Shown: one piece after another, positions 8,085 through 15,979 of the stretch
Layout: each line of letters starts with the position of its first letter
How positions within the stretch are numbered: the stretch's first letter is position 1
NCBI RefSeq assembly: GCF_020165195.1
Contig: NZ_JAIUHR010000012.1
Location: 1 to 64,000, forward strand
Direction of reading: 5' to 3'
Origin: Mesorhizobium sp. CA14
Lineage (GTDB): Bacteria > Pseudomonadota > Alphaproteobacteria > Rhizobiales > Rhizobiaceae
Length of the DNA stretch: 64,000 nucleotides
The notes under the pieces: model-generated
Told to the model about the DNA's origin: nothing
Seen by the model: only the letters and a program-made list of their open reading frames with translations
Database searches by the model: none
Program-made: the position numbers and the translations under genes

Positions 8085-8370
8085 TCAGTTGAACTGCAGC
8101 CGCGCGTTGTCTCAACAAAAGCAATGCCGAGCGCGCCGGTCAGTCGGCCGCCATGCTCGAAGCCTTCGCTCAGCACTGCGGTGATGCCGAAGGCATTGGG
8201 CATCGCCGGCATTGCCCCGTTGAGGCGCAGGCCGAAATGCTCGCCGTGAACGAGGTTGGGGCGCGGCCGAGATCGAGGCGTTCTCAAAGGCGCGGGTGAT
8301 GCGGTTGTCGACGTCGTCGACGTGGGCGGCCAACGCCGTCTTGCCGGGAACGAAGGGGCGACCCACACTC
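8085..8370 (-). pseudogene. Remnant of an outer-membrane beta-barrel protein C-terminus
   Basis: Minus-strand fragments in different frames read VDDVDNRITRAFENAS, then GEHFGLRLNGAMPAMPNAFG and ITAVLSEGFEHGGRLTGALG, and finally DNARLQFN followed by a stop. Alternating hydrophobic residues and an aromatic-near C-terminus resemble the last strands of a YadA-like or autotransporter barrel. At least two frame changes are needed to join them and there is no intact start, so this is a dead fragment. The family assignment is tentative. Confidence 0.4.
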
Positions 8371-8512
8371 GGTCGGAGATTTGCTTCCAGGTCTTGCGAT
8401 TTCAGCGCTGATGCGGGGTCAATTTGCCATGGCTTTAAGAGAAGTCGGCACCGAACTTCGCCCGCATCTTGAACAAGGTTGCCAGCGCCGCGCCGAAGAA
8501 GTCCGCGCTGGT

Positions 8513-9060
8513 TCAGCGGGGGGCGTAGATGCGAAGCATGGTGCCGTTATCGTAAGCCGCCGTGACGAGGACGTTTAGCTTGAGCGCGTCCGCCAAACCG
8601 CTGAATAGGGGTTTGCCGCTGCCATAGGCGATCGGCCGAGTCAGGATGACGTACTCATCAATCAGCCCTGCCTTCGACAACGACTAGGCGAATCCCGCGC
8701 CGCCCCAAGCAATGATTTCGCCGCCGGCTTGTTTTTTCAATTTGGCGATTTCCTCGTGTAGATCACCTTTCGCTATGGAGGACTCTGGCCAAGTCGCCTC
8801 CTTCAGCGTTTTCGAAAACACGACCTTAGGGATGTCGTTCATCGGCGCGGCATAGGCATCCTCGGATTTTTGCCAGTACGGCCCCATTTCCTCGTAGCTC
8901 ACGCGGCCATGATGTGTGTGCCAGCGCGACTGATGCGATCGAGTTTCCAACGCTTGAGCTCTGTCGGTTCAGGAAAACCGCCCGTCGACATTCCTACCGG
9001 CCCTACGACATATCCGTCGATCGGCATGGTCATGATCAAGACGACTTTTCGCATGCGCAT
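8513..9060 (-). pseudogene. Decayed RibD C-terminal/dihydrofolate reductase-like gene
   Basis: Three collinear pieces form one RibD_C-type reductase. The first is MRMRKVVLIMTMPIDGYVVG...RISRAGTHIM. The second is GRVSYEEMGPYW...EIIAWGGAGFA. The third is SLSKAGLIDEYVILTRPIAY...MLRIYAPR. One G is missing at about 8906-8908 (ATCATGGCCGC instead of an expected ATCATGGGCCGC), shifting the frame between the first two. A TAG at 8684-8686 probably replaced CAG between the last two. With only two lesions and a well-kept sequence the loss looks recent. A short protein-like tail (ADFFGAALATLF, about 8440-8510) follows and may be another fragment. Confidence 0.8.
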
Positions 9061-9143
9061 AGCCTTCGGACACAGGTCTCGCACGGGGCGTCGAGCGCAC
9101 CGTCACATGACCCGGTGGAAAGGGTACAGGCCTTGGCTGGCGG

Positions 9144-9395
9144 TCAGCCCTTGGTCTTCTTGGCGGGAGACTTCGCCTTGGCAGGGCCCTTGGCCGGCTT
9201 CTCCGCCTTGGCGGCTTTCGGCTTGTCGGCCTTGGCGGCAGCCTTCTTCGGGCTTTTTGCCGCCGACTTGCTGGCCCCGTCTACCTCGGCAACCGCCTGG
9301 TCCCAGTGCTCCATGTGAGCGCCTTCGGGCCGGCCGGCCTGCTCCCAGATCTCATGTGCCCGCTGGCGAATGCGTTCGTGCCTGTCGTCCGTCAC
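9144..9395 (-). CDS. DUF2934 protein with histone-H1-like Lys/Ala tail
   Basis: The product is 83 aa. Residues 4-35 (RHERIRQRAHEIWEQAGRPEG...EHWDQAVAEV) match DUF2934, a small domain common in rhizobia. The second half is a low-complexity Lys/Ala/Pro tail (AAKADKPKAAKAEKP...) like bacterial histone-H1 tails, which suggests nucleic acid binding. The GTG at 9395 is chosen because AGGAGG lies six bases upstream; a longer frame to 9497 has no such signal. Confidence 0.75.
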   Translation of the reverse strand: MTDDRHERIRQRAHEIWEQAGRPEGAHMEHWDQAVAEVDGASKSAAKSPKKAAAKADKPKAAKAEKPAKGPAKAKSPAKKTKG

Positions 9396-9503
9396 TGTCG
9401 CCTCCTGATGTTGGGACGGTTCCCCGGCGCGAACATTAGCCGAATTTTCGCGTGGCGTCTTCGGTATCACGAAATAAGCGACCGACTTGAGCGGCAATTT
9501 CGC

Positions 9504-9713
9504 TCAGTGCCCGTCGGTGACGACCGCGATGCCCAGATGCGCTGCCTTCTTTGTAATCAATCCGGCCAAATCCGCATCAGAACGGTCGGTTCCCGTGCGT
9601 TTCCGCAACAGGGTAATTGCTTCACGCATCGACAGCAGGCCAGTCCTATGCTCGGCCAAAAGCTTGTCGACTTGGCGTGCGATGTCAGGTGATTCGACGT
9701 GTGGATGGTGCAT
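9504..9713 (-). CDS. Small hypothetical protein
   Basis: The product is 69 aa, rich in charged residues (VDKLLAEHRTGLLSMREAIT then DLAGLITKKAAHLGIAVVTDGH). No family is recognised. AAGGAG nine bases before the ATG supports it as a gene. It lies in the small stress-gene cluster and may be accessory to it. Confidence 0.5.
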   Translation of the reverse strand: MHHPHVESPDIARQVDKLLAEHRTGLLSMREAITLLRKRTGTDRSDADLAGLITKKAAHLGIAVVTDGH

Positions 9714-9783
9714 GGCAACGACTCCTTCCGCGCTTCGTTGCCTCCCAAACCGCTGCTATCTTAGGCCTTATGCCCGGATGCGA

Positions 9784-9827
9784 AAAGAGCCCGAGCCTTC
9801 CCCAATGGTGAGGGATCGGGCTCTTTC
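9784..9827. terminator. Bidirectional hairpin terminator
   Basis: AAAGAGCCCGA pairs with TCGGGCTCTTT (11 bp) and is followed by T-rich bases on the minus strand. It lies ten bases after the stop of the DUF1236 gene 9837-10136. Confidence 0.75.
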
Positions 9828-9836
9828 AGGGCTGAT

Positions 9837-10136
9837 CTACTCGATCACCTGAACAACGCGGCGCGTGCCCGGATCGATCAGCACCGTATGGTCATTGACG
9901 ACCGCATAGCGGTACCGGACGTCCGGTACCTGCTGCAGCTCGACAGTGTCAGGTACCGTGGAACCGACACCAAGCTCGAGGCCAAGCACGTTGACCGAGG
10001 CGATCGGATGCTTGTGGACATATTCCTTGACCACGGTCTGCTGCTCGGGGGTGACGATCACGTCGTCCGCGGCCGCGATGCCGATGCCGGCCATCAGAGC
10101 CAGGCCGGCGACAGCGGGAATGAGGGTGGTTTTCAT
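9837..10136 (-). CDS. DUF1236 periplasmic protein, copy A
   Basis: The product is 99 aa with a signal peptide (LIPAVAGLALMAGIGIAAA, cut near residue 23). The mature part reads VTPEQQTVVKEYVHKHPIAS, then VPDVRYRYAVVNDHTVLIDP and RRVVQVIE, the DUF1236 pattern. The function is unknown. AGGAGA precedes the ATG. The start codon is about 80 bp from a perfect sigma-EcfG-type promoter (10224-10248), so induction in the general stress response is likely. It is closely related to the genes at 11330 and 11877. Confidence 0.85.
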   Translation of the reverse strand: MKTTLIPAVAGLALMAGIGIAAADDVIVTPEQQTVVKEYVHKHPIASVNVLGLELGVGSTVPDTVELQQVPDVRYRYAVVNDHTVLIDPGTRRVVQVIE

Positions 10137-10223
10137 CGTTTCTCTCCTGTTGCGTTGGCGAGCTCCGCTCTGCCTCCGCGGGAGCGGAAACACCGGCAGA
10201 TCGAACGTTGGAGCTCCCGGGGC

Positions 10224-10248
10224 AACGCCCTCGGCAAGGTGTTGTTCC
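10224..10248 (-). promoter_or_regulatory. Sigma-EcfG-type promoter for DUF1236 copy A
   Basis: On the minus strand it reads GGAAC-N16-CGTT, identical to the alphaproteobacterial general stress promoter consensus. Confidence 0.75.
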
Positions 10249-10273
10249 GTCAGCGACGACTAATTGGTTTGGC

Positions 10274-10298
10274 GGAACCTTCGCATCTGCCCCGCATT
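10274..10298 (+). promoter_or_regulatory. Candidate sigma-EcfG promoter for the DUF982 gene
   Basis: GGAAC-N16-CATT has one mismatch in the -10 element. It points away from the promoter at 10224-10248, so the two genes would form a divergent stress pair. Confidence 0.5.
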
Positions 10299-10346
10299 GG
10301 AAGGTATTGAAACTCCCCAAGACTTTGAAATTCATAGGGCGGAGGT

Positions 10347-10697
10347 ATGCGAGAAGGTTCCATCAGAAGCGACATCGAACTTCGGGCCCCGGTGGCGATC
10401 GCCGTCGGCGCCGGCTTCAAGCGCGAGATCACCTCACTGACCGCGATGCAGAATTTCCTCAAAGAGTGGCCGCCGGCTGCGCGGGACGCTAGCTACGTCA
10501 CGGCGCTGCGCTCCTGCGAGGCGGCGCGGGGCGGAGAGATCGACCTCGACAAGGCGCGGCAGGCATTCCTGATGTTTGCGAAGAAGGCGAGGATCGAGTG
10601 GACCGGCGCCGATCCGGTCGCGGTGCTGCGCGAAGCAAAGATCAGGCGCAGCCGGGCGCGCGAAAGCCGGGCGCAGAACCGCCACGTGCCTGGGTAG
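10347..10697 (+). CDS. DUF982 family protein
   Basis: The product is 116 aa. The pattern PVAIAVGAGFKREITSLTA, FLKEWPP, YVTALRSCEAARGG and ARQAFLMFAKKARIEW is that of DUF982, a small rhizobial family of unknown role. The last 20 residues are basic (REAKIRRSRARESRAQNR). GGAGG lies just before the ATG, closer than usual, so a slightly later start is possible. Confidence 0.75.
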   Translation: MREGSIRSDIELRAPVAIAVGAGFKREITSLTAMQNFLKEWPPAARDASYVTALRSCEAARGGEIDLDKARQAFLMFAKKARIEWTGADPVAVLREAKIRRSRARESRAQNRHVPG

Positions 10698-10891
10698 GCC
10701 CGGGTGGCGAGGCGGCGCAAGGCCGCTTCGACACCGGCTCGGCACAGGCCGAGCCCAGTTGGATTGCACGCGCGGGGTAGCCATGCGGGTTGGGGCAGCA
10801 CCCAAACCGCACGCTGCGCAGCTGTTCGCTTGCAAACCGGCGTCTCGCCGGCTGACTCGACTGCCGGGATTTTCGGGCTGGGTAGCCGCTG

Positions 10892-11113
10892 TCAGGTCGG
10901 CGTCGATTCGCCCAGCGCCTCGGTGACGAAGGACGCGGCGATCAGATCGTCCGCCTCAATACGTAGGGAGCCCTCGCCGCCCCCCATGATGGCCGCGACC
11001 TTCTGGAAGGCCTTCATCTCATGTTCGGTGATCCGGGCGTCCCGTATCCTAGCCTTGAGATCGGCGACACGCAGCCCGAGCGAACGGGATGTTCCGATTT
11101 CTCGTTTCGACAT
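10892..11113 (-). CDS. Small coiled protein, paralogue of 57188-57376
   Basis: The product is 73 aa. The core VADLKARIRDARITEHEMKA then FQKVAAIMGGGEGSLRIEAD and DLIAASFV matches the protein encoded at 57188 (VAGLQDRLREANLSMDDMLA, FQRVADVL, IDVDDLIALSFV). GAGGAG lies before the ATG. About 100 bp upstream is a GGAAC-N16-AGTT promoter, so it probably belongs to the general stress regulon. The family is not recognised; the paralogy is seen directly. Confidence 0.7.
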   Translation of the reverse strand: MSKREIGTSRSLGLRVADLKARIRDARITEHEMKAFQKVAAIMGGGEGSLRIEADDLIAASFVTEALGESTPT

Positions 11114-11218
11114 GTTGGTAAACTCCTCCTCGCCCCGCCCGTATCTGTCGCCACCGCCCGAATCTTCACCCTGCCATCGGTTTGTGTTGTCTATGAGACA
11201 GCGTGAACCAGAGCCGCT

Positions 11219-11243
11219 AACTCAAGCGCAGGAGGAAGGTTCC
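11219..11243 (-). promoter_or_regulatory. Sigma-EcfG-type promoter for the 73-aa gene
   Basis: Minus strand GGAAC-N16-AGTT, consistent with GGAAC-N17-GTT. Confidence 0.65.
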
Positions 11244-11278
11244 GTTAGCATATGGTAACAAAATAATAATCGGTTAAC

Positions 11279-11307
11279 GGCCCGCCGCCGTAACCGGGCG
11301 GCGGGCC
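11279..11307. terminator. Strong GC hairpin after DUF1236 copy B
   Basis: GGCCCGCCGCC pairs with GGCGGCGGGCC (11 bp) about 20 bases after the stop at 11330. No long T-run follows on the minus strand. Confidence 0.55.
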
Positions 11308-11329
11308 ATCCGATTTGGCGCGCTATCGA

Positions 11330-11629
11330 TCAATCGAGGACTTTGACGATCTTGCGGGTGCTGGGATCGACGATCACCGTCCGGTTATCGACGACGACGT
11401 AACGGTATTTGACGTTCGGCACTTCGTGTAATTCGACCGTGTCGGGAAGCGTGCTGCCGATATTCAGCTCGACGCCCGGAATCTTAACCGAGGCCAGCGG
11501 CTGCTTATGCACATATTCCTTGATGACGGTTTCCTGCTCCGGCGCGATCACGACATCCTGCGCGGCAGCCGCGCCAATACCAGCAAGCAGCAGGAAGCCA
11601 GCGGCGGCGGAGGTGAGGTGCATTTTCAT
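11330..11629 (-). CDS. DUF1236 periplasmic protein, copy B
   Basis: The product is 99 aa with a signal peptide ending near AAAAQD (residue 23). The mature part (APEQETVIKEYVHKQPLASV, VELNIGSTLPDTVELHEVPN, KYRYVVVDNRTVIVDP) is nearly parallel to copy A at 9837, so the two arose by duplication. GGAGAG precedes the ATG. A perfect GGAAC-N16-CGTT promoter lies 77 bp upstream of the start codon. The role of the family is unknown. Confidence 0.85.
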   Translation of the reverse strand: MKMHLTSAAAGFLLLAGIGAAAAQDVVIAPEQETVIKEYVHKQPLASVKIPGVELNIGSTLPDTVELHEVPNVKYRYVVVDNRTVIVDPSTRKIVKVLD

Positions 11630-11705
11630 TGGTGGTCTCTCCTATGTGGATTTGAACGCCTTGATGCTGCGCCTGCGATTTTCCACAGCGGGTCGGCATT
11701 GTCGT

Positions 11706-11730
11706 AACGCCGTTTGCCTACCCTTGTTCC
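11706..11730 (-). promoter_or_regulatory. Sigma-EcfG-type promoter for DUF1236 copy B
   Basis: Minus strand GGAAC-N16-CGTT, exact consensus. It is about 80 bp from the oppositely directed promoter at 11813. Confidence 0.75.
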
Positions 11731-11812
11731 TGCAAAAATTGGACCGGCGCCTGCAAAAACAACTGCCGCCATATTCCGCGAACCATCGCCTCCGACCGGT
11801 CGCAACAATTTC

Positions 11813-11837
11813 GGAACAATGCGTTTCGGGTGGGGTT
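11813..11837 (+). promoter_or_regulatory. Sigma-EcfG-type promoter for the repeat-rich DUF1236 gene
   Basis: GGAAC-N16-GGTT (N17-GTT), 40 bp upstream of the ATG at 11877. Confidence 0.65.
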
Positions 11838-11876
11838 ACCCATACGAAGGGACCGACTTTCCGAGGAGAAAATCCA

Positions 11877-12773
11877 ATGAAACATCTGCTGATCACAAGC
11901 ATGATCGCGCTTGGCGTCGGTTGCGGCGCCGCGATGGCGCAGACCGAATCCGCACAGCCGAGCGGCGACAACAACAATTGCGCGGCCGGCACGGCCGATT
12001 GCCAAAAGGGCGGTAAGGCCGGCGGCCAGGCCCAGGGCGAGATGAAGTCGAAGACACAGCAGAACGCCCAGGGCAAGGCCGGCGCCAACACCGAAGAGCA
12101 GGCTCAAGGCAAGACCAAGATGAAGACGGACGAGCAGGCCCAGGGTCAGTCAGGCGCCAATACCGACCAGAACGCCCAGGACAACACACAGCTGAAGAAG
12201 AAGCAGCAGGCACAGGGCAAGACCGGTACCAGCACCGAGCAGAACGCTCAAGGCACCACCAAGATGCAGACTGAGCAGAACGCGCAGGGCAAGACCGGTA
12301 CGACCACCCAGCAGAATGCCCAGAACAAGACGAAGATCCAGACCGATCAGCAGGCTCAGGGTAAGACTGGCACAACCACCGAGCAGAACGCTCAGGGCGG
12401 CAACACCAAGATGAAGACCGAGCAGAACGCCCAGGGCAAGACCGGCACCACCACAGAGCAAAATGCCCAGGGCAACACCAACGTCGAGACCGACCAGAAC
12501 AAGACAGCGTCGATCAACAACGTGACGGTGGAACAGAAGACGCAGATCACGCAGGTCATTCATGAGAGCCATGTCGAGCCGGTTCGCGACGTCAGCTTCG
12601 ACATCTCGGTCGGCGTCGAGGTGCCGCGCCACAAGGTGCGGCTGCACCGTCTGCCGGCCCGGATCGTCAAGATCGTTCCGGCTTATGAGAACTATGAGTA
12701 TTTCGTCTTGGCCGATGGACGCATCGTCATCGTCGACCCGGACACCTACAAGATCGTAGTGATCCTGAGCTGA
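11877..12773 (+). CDS. DUF1236 protein with long Gln/Asn/Thr repeat domain
   Basis: The product is 298 aa. A signal peptide (ITSMIALGVGCGAAMAQ) is followed by about 165 residues of near-perfect tandem repeats of the type QNAQGKTGTTTE / QNAQGNTKMKTE. A C-terminal DUF1236-like domain follows (VEPVRDVSFDISVGVEVPRH, then YEYFVLADGRIVIVDPDTYK). The repeat region is hydrophilic and probably extended, perhaps reaching through the cell wall. GAGGAG lies before the start. An EcfG-type promoter precedes it and a perfect terminator follows. Copy number of the repeat could vary between strains. Confidence 0.8.
   Translation: MKHLLITSMIALGVGCGAAMAQTESAQPSGDNNNCAAGTADCQKGGKAGGQAQGEMKSKTQQNAQGKAGANTEEQAQGKTKMKTDEQAQGQSGANTDQNAQDNTQLKKKQQAQGKTGTSTEQNAQGTTKMQTEQNAQGKTGTTTQQNAQNKTKIQTDQQAQGKTGTTTEQNAQGGNTKMKTEQNAQGKTGTTTEQNAQGNTNVETDQNKTASINNVTVEQKTQITQVIHESHVEPVRDVSFDISVGVEVPRHKVRLHRLPARIVKIVPAYENYEYFVLADGRIVIVDPDTYKIVVILS
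12040..12490 (+). repeat. Tandem coding repeats in the DUF1236 gene
   Basis: About 33-66-bp units coding for (E/D)QNAQGKTGTTT and variants (GNTKMKTEQNAQ) are arranged head to tail. They differ mostly at third positions, which suggests selection on the peptide. Confidence 0.75.
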
Positions 12774-12795
12774 TCCGGTCAGCATAGCGGATAAG

Positions 12796-12820
12796 GGCCC
12801 GCCACGTGGCGGGCCTTTTT
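12796..12820 (+). terminator. Rho-independent terminator
   Basis: GGCCCGCCAC/GTGGCGGGCC is a perfect 20-base palindrome followed by TTTTT, 22 bases after the DUF1236 stop. Confidence 0.85.
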
Positions 12821-13107
12821 GCGTGGAGAGGCATCTAAACCCGGCAGGCAGTCGCCCGCATGCATCGCGGTCCATTAGGCAGGACTTGAATGTCGCCGCC
12901 TCGGGAACGATCCGGCGCAATTGCCAGTTGTCACGACGGAAGTCCTGCGTCCGTCGTCCCTGTCAGGGCCGGACGAAAGGGCAATGGGGCCGCCGGCAAA
13001 TCGTTCAAGCTTGCGGTCCACCCGGAAAAGGTGCATGGGTCACGATGGGTAGAGATATGGGCGAGATCGCTGATGGTCGAATGTGGTCGCGGCGCTCGGT
13101 TGGGCAA

Positions 13108-13404
13108 ATGTATTTTCCGCAGTTTCTTGTGGGAATGGTGGGCACGCTTCTGGTCATCCTCGGCTGGACCTTCATGTCCACGGGATCTGTCTGGACGGCG
13201 ATCGGCTGGACATTCCTGGCGGCCGTGGTTCTGCAGGCCGGCTATTTCGTGGCGGTGCTCTGGCTCGTGCATGGTGAGACCCGCGTAACCGACGAAGGCA
13301 AAGCGGACGCAAGCGCGGCACCCGCCAAGATCCCCGGCCCGTTCGAGCGCGACGGCATCATCCACGCTCTCATCTTGCGGCTGTTCCCGAAACTGCTTCC
13401 CTAA
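13108..13404 (+). CDS. SyrA/ExoX-like exopolysaccharide production repressor
   Basis: The product is 98 aa from the ATG at 13108. MYFPQFLVGMVGTLLVILGW, then TGSVWTAIGWTFLAAVVLQA and GYFVAVLWLVHGE match the small two-helix inner membrane SyrA family, which modulates exopolysaccharide production in rhizobia. A hydrophilic 40-residue tail follows (VTDEGKADASAAPAKIPGPF) and is longer than usual. The frame is open upstream and the ATG at 13045 is an alternative (120 aa). I prefer 13108 because the family starts there, although no good Shine-Dalgarno is visible. Confidence 0.7.
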   Translation: MYFPQFLVGMVGTLLVILGWTFMSTGSVWTAIGWTFLAAVVLQAGYFVAVLWLVHGETRVTDEGKADASAAPAKIPGPFERDGIIHALILRLFPKLLP

Positions 13405-13700
13405 TCGCTTTGCGCTCGATCGGGCCGCAGACCGATCATCTATTCCTGGTCGACAGGCATCCACGCCGCAATAGCCCGGCTCGCTGCTTCCTCAGTTCGA
13501 ATGCAGGGGCCGGGCTGCACCCTCGGCAGGGCCGAGGCGCCATCAATTGCATCGGAGCCGATAGACCGCCATTCACTTTGCATCGGCGCCAATGGGCCGT
13601 CATCAACAAAGTCGATGCGGCGCAACCAAACGCCGGCTGCGGCCCTCCTTGATCGGAGCCGCAGCCTGCGCCCGCCGAAATCCCTGCTCGATTCGCCCAG
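13405..13700. other. Gap without supported gene
   Basis: About 300 bases between convergent genes. Several short frames exist, but none has a Shine-Dalgarno or protein-like composition. No clear terminator is seen. Confidence 0.5.
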
Positions 13701-14108
13701 CTAGCGCGCGGTGGCCGGTGAGGCCGAGCGCACCGTTTCTGTCGACGAGAAGACGACGAAGCCAAAGACCAGGACTGCGGCGGCGACGATCAGCGAACCG
13801 ATTGCCACGACGGGCTCGATCTCAGGATGGCCTGCCGCCAGCATCCAGTAGAGGGCCGGCAGCATGATCACGATACCGACCGTATAGAGGCCGTAATGGA
13901 TCATGGCGATGCGGCGCTCGGCCTTGGCCGGGTTGAGCGCATAATAGCCGCCGAAGATGGCGCTGGTTACCCAGCCGAGAAGGTTGATGTGGGCATGCGC
14001 CGGAAAGGCGCCGTGATCGCCCGAAATCGCCATCTGCAGCCCGGCGGCGATGCCCAGGATGAGAAAGATGATGGCCGTCTTGAAGAAAAGCTCCGAAACC
14101 CGTGGCAT
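13701..14108 (-). CDS. Four-helix membrane protein with HAHINLLGW motif
   Basis: The product is 135 aa with four hydrophobic helices (about 9-28, 38-58, 70-92, 98-120). The segment AHAHINLLGWVTSAIFGGYYAL resembles the heme/metal-ligand helix of cytochrome c oxidase subunit I, so it may be an orphan relative of that fold. The two histidines could bind heme, but the other oxidase ligands are absent. GGAGG precedes the ATG. It is a conserved-looking inner membrane protein of unknown function. Confidence 0.7.
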   Translation of the reverse strand: MPRVSELFFKTAIIFLILGIAAGLQMAISGDHGAFPAHAHINLLGWVTSAIFGGYYALNPAKAERRIAMIHYGLYTVGIVIMLPALYWMLAAGHPEIEPVVAIGSLIVAAAVLVFGFVVFSSTETVRSASPATAR

Positions 14109-14451
14109 TTTGTTTTCCTCCCAATGCCTCTGTGAACCCGAGCCCAGTCTACATCGCTTAAGTCATATTAGCTAGCCATCACACACTTAGGTCGGTGTGG
14201 CCATCGGGCGAGAGCAGCGAGGTTGGTTCGGTCATCCGGCAGAGGGCCCCGCAAAAAAAGGCTCGCCTCTTTCGAGGCGAGCCGAAAAAAGAGCCGGGCT
14301 TGAGGTCGGCTCCATCCAGGTTGCCACCTGAATTTCGAAGATGGCCAACGTAGCAGAATGCAGGATTTATTCCACCGCGATAGCGGGTTGATCCGGTAAG
14401 CTTCCCGGTGGCGGAGAAAGCCTTTCGCCAACCGGGGGCGTCCCTTCCCTT
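14109..14451. other. Intergenic stretch with one terminator
   Basis: No gene is supported here. It contains the hairpin at 14260-14283 and the ribosome-binding site of the preceding minus-strand gene. Confidence 0.5.
14260..14290. terminator. Bidirectional hairpin terminator
   Basis: GGCTCGCCTC-TTTC-GAGGCGAGCC is a perfect 10-bp stem flanked by A7 on one side and GA6 on the other, giving T-runs on both strands. It probably ends the cytochrome b561 transcript (minus strand). Confidence 0.75.
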
Positions 14452-14946
14452 CTAGCCGGCGGGCGAAAGCATGCGCTTCAGCGTCCCGTCCTTCAGCCAG
14501 AACTGATGGTAGAGCGCCGCCACGGCGTGGATTGCGATCAGCGCGATGAACGCCGGCTTGGCAAGCGAGTGGATGTCACCCCAAGGGTCGCCCAGATAGA
14601 ACGCAAGAAGGCCTATTGCGGGCACCACCAGCAACAGCACATAGAACAGACCGTGGGATGCATGCGCGGCAAGCTGCATCCATTTCGGTGCCCGGCCGGC
14701 GGGAGCCGGCGCGCCGGATACCAGTCTGACGATCAATCGAACAAGCACAAGCGCAAGGATGGCCAGGCCGACCCAGTAGTGAGCGGAGCCGAGCGCCTGG
14801 TCCGTCGCCGATACCGGCTGTCCGCCTTCAGCAGCGTCCACGACAGCCGTCATGCTCTCACCGAAGAAGAGCTGAAATAACACCAGCACTGCGATCAACC
14901 AATGCAGGCCGATCTGAAAAATTGAATATCCACGTCTGGTTTCCAT
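14452..14946 (-). CDS. Cytochrome b561 family protein
   Basis: The product is 164 aa with four transmembrane helices. Histidines in GLHWLIAV (helix 1), SAHYWVGL (helix 2), AHASHGLFY (helix 3) and AVAALYHQFW (helix 4) are placed like the heme b ligands of the prokaryotic cytochrome b561 (CybB) family. These proteins pass electrons in the inner membrane, for example between quinol and superoxide or other partners. AGGGGAA lies before the ATG. It is a single-gene unit. Confidence 0.85.
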   Translation of the reverse strand: METRRGYSIFQIGLHWLIAVLVLFQLFFGESMTAVVDAAEGGQPVSATDQALGSAHYWVGLAILALVLVRLIVRLVSGAPAPAGRAPKWMQLAAHASHGLFYVLLLVVPAIGLLAFYLGDPWGDIHSLAKPAFIALIAIHAVAALYHQFWLKDGTLKRMLSPAG

Positions 14947-15185
14947 TGCATTCCCCTGAGTACAAGGCGCCCCACGCCTTCACGTTGCTTAATAGTTGAA
15001 ATGAGGTTGGCCGAATTCGGCTCGAAAGTTCCCGCAATTGTGGCCGCACTCTTACATTTTCGTATGGCGGGCATTCGCGCCGGCCATGGCGGTTCGAGAC
15101 CAGCCTGGCACCTTGCAAGCGCGCGGCGTTTGCGCAATGCTTCGGCTCGGGGGAGTGGTTTCCGTAATTTCGGAAGCACGATTAC

Positions 15186-15728
15186 ATGTTCATCGACTAC
15201 TACGAACTTCTGGAAATAAGCCCGAACGCCAATTCGGAGACCATCGAGCGGATCTTCCGCTACTTTGCCATGCGCTACCATCCCGACAATCGGGAAACCG
15301 GCAATGAATCGCGTTTCAGCGAGATCGTGGAAGCCCACAATACGCTTCGCGATCCGGTCAAACGGGCACAGTACGACATCCTTTATCGCCAACATCTCGG
15401 TCTTCGTCACGAGCTCACGGAAGAAGCGCGCGATGGCGGCGGCATGGAGAGGGATAGCGTCATCCAGGCCAATCTGCTGTCGCTTCTCTATGTGAGGCGC
15501 CGGCGCGACGTCAACAATCCAGGCATCGGCGACGAGGAGCTCGAGCGCCTGTCAGGCTGCCCTCGCGAGCACCTGGAATTCCATCTGTGGTATCTCAAGG
15601 CGAAGGGCTTCATCGGCAGAACCGAGAACGGAACATTCGCGATCACCGTGGAAGGTATAGATCACGCCGGGGTCAAGCAGGGCCGGGATCGCCCTGACGC
15701 CACCCGCCTGCTCAATCACGCCGATTAG
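15186..15728 (+). CDS. J-domain (DnaJ-like) protein
   Basis: The product is 180 aa. Residues 3-68 form a J domain (DYYELLEISPNANSETIERI then RYHPDNRETG), with the HPD motif that stimulates DnaK. The C-terminal half (about 85-165) looks like a winged helix: LSLLYVRRRRDVNNPGIGDE, EHLEFHLWYLKAKGFIGRTE and FAITVEGIDHA. There are no Gly/Phe or zinc-finger regions, so it is a class C J-protein that probably recruits DnaK to a specific client or DNA site. It stands alone. Confidence 0.85.
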   Translation: MFIDYYELLEISPNANSETIERIFRYFAMRYHPDNRETGNESRFSEIVEAHNTLRDPVKRAQYDILYRQHLGLRHELTEEARDGGGMERDSVIQANLLSLLYVRRRRDVNNPGIGDEELERLSGCPREHLEFHLWYLKAKGFIGRTENGTFAITVEGIDHAGVKQGRDRPDATRLLNHAD

Positions 15729-15921
15729 GCCGATCATCGAAAGCCCGCCTACTGGCGCCTGAACCAGGGGCGGGCTCGTCTCACCGATACAGGTGACTGA
15801 GGTCCGACGGGCCGCCGCATTTGGCCCGCCTCACCAAACCAAAGCCGATAGGAGCGAAAACTCCGAGGCGAACCATTTTCTTCCGAGACCGCGAACGAGT
15901 TGCCATCGCTCCCAAACGAAA

Positions 15922-15944
15922 AGCCGCCGGGCGAGGCCCGGCGG
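15922..15944 (-). terminator. Terminator of the Gly-rich secreted protein gene
   Basis: GCCGCCGGGC-gag-GCCCGGCGGC is a perfect 10-bp stem. On the minus strand it is followed by TTTTCGTTT. Confidence 0.75.
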
Positions 15945-15979
15945 CGTCTTCGTTCGCCCTCTGGTCGGTTCGGCCGGCC

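Noticed and set aside
12040..12490. Direct repeats as a possible CRISPR array
   Set aside because: The repeats are translated, lack unique spacers of constant length and lie inside one gene.
12150..12920. 256-aa frame antisense to the DUF1236 repeat gene
   Set aside because: Leucine/glycine repeats arise from the reverse complement of the coding repeat.
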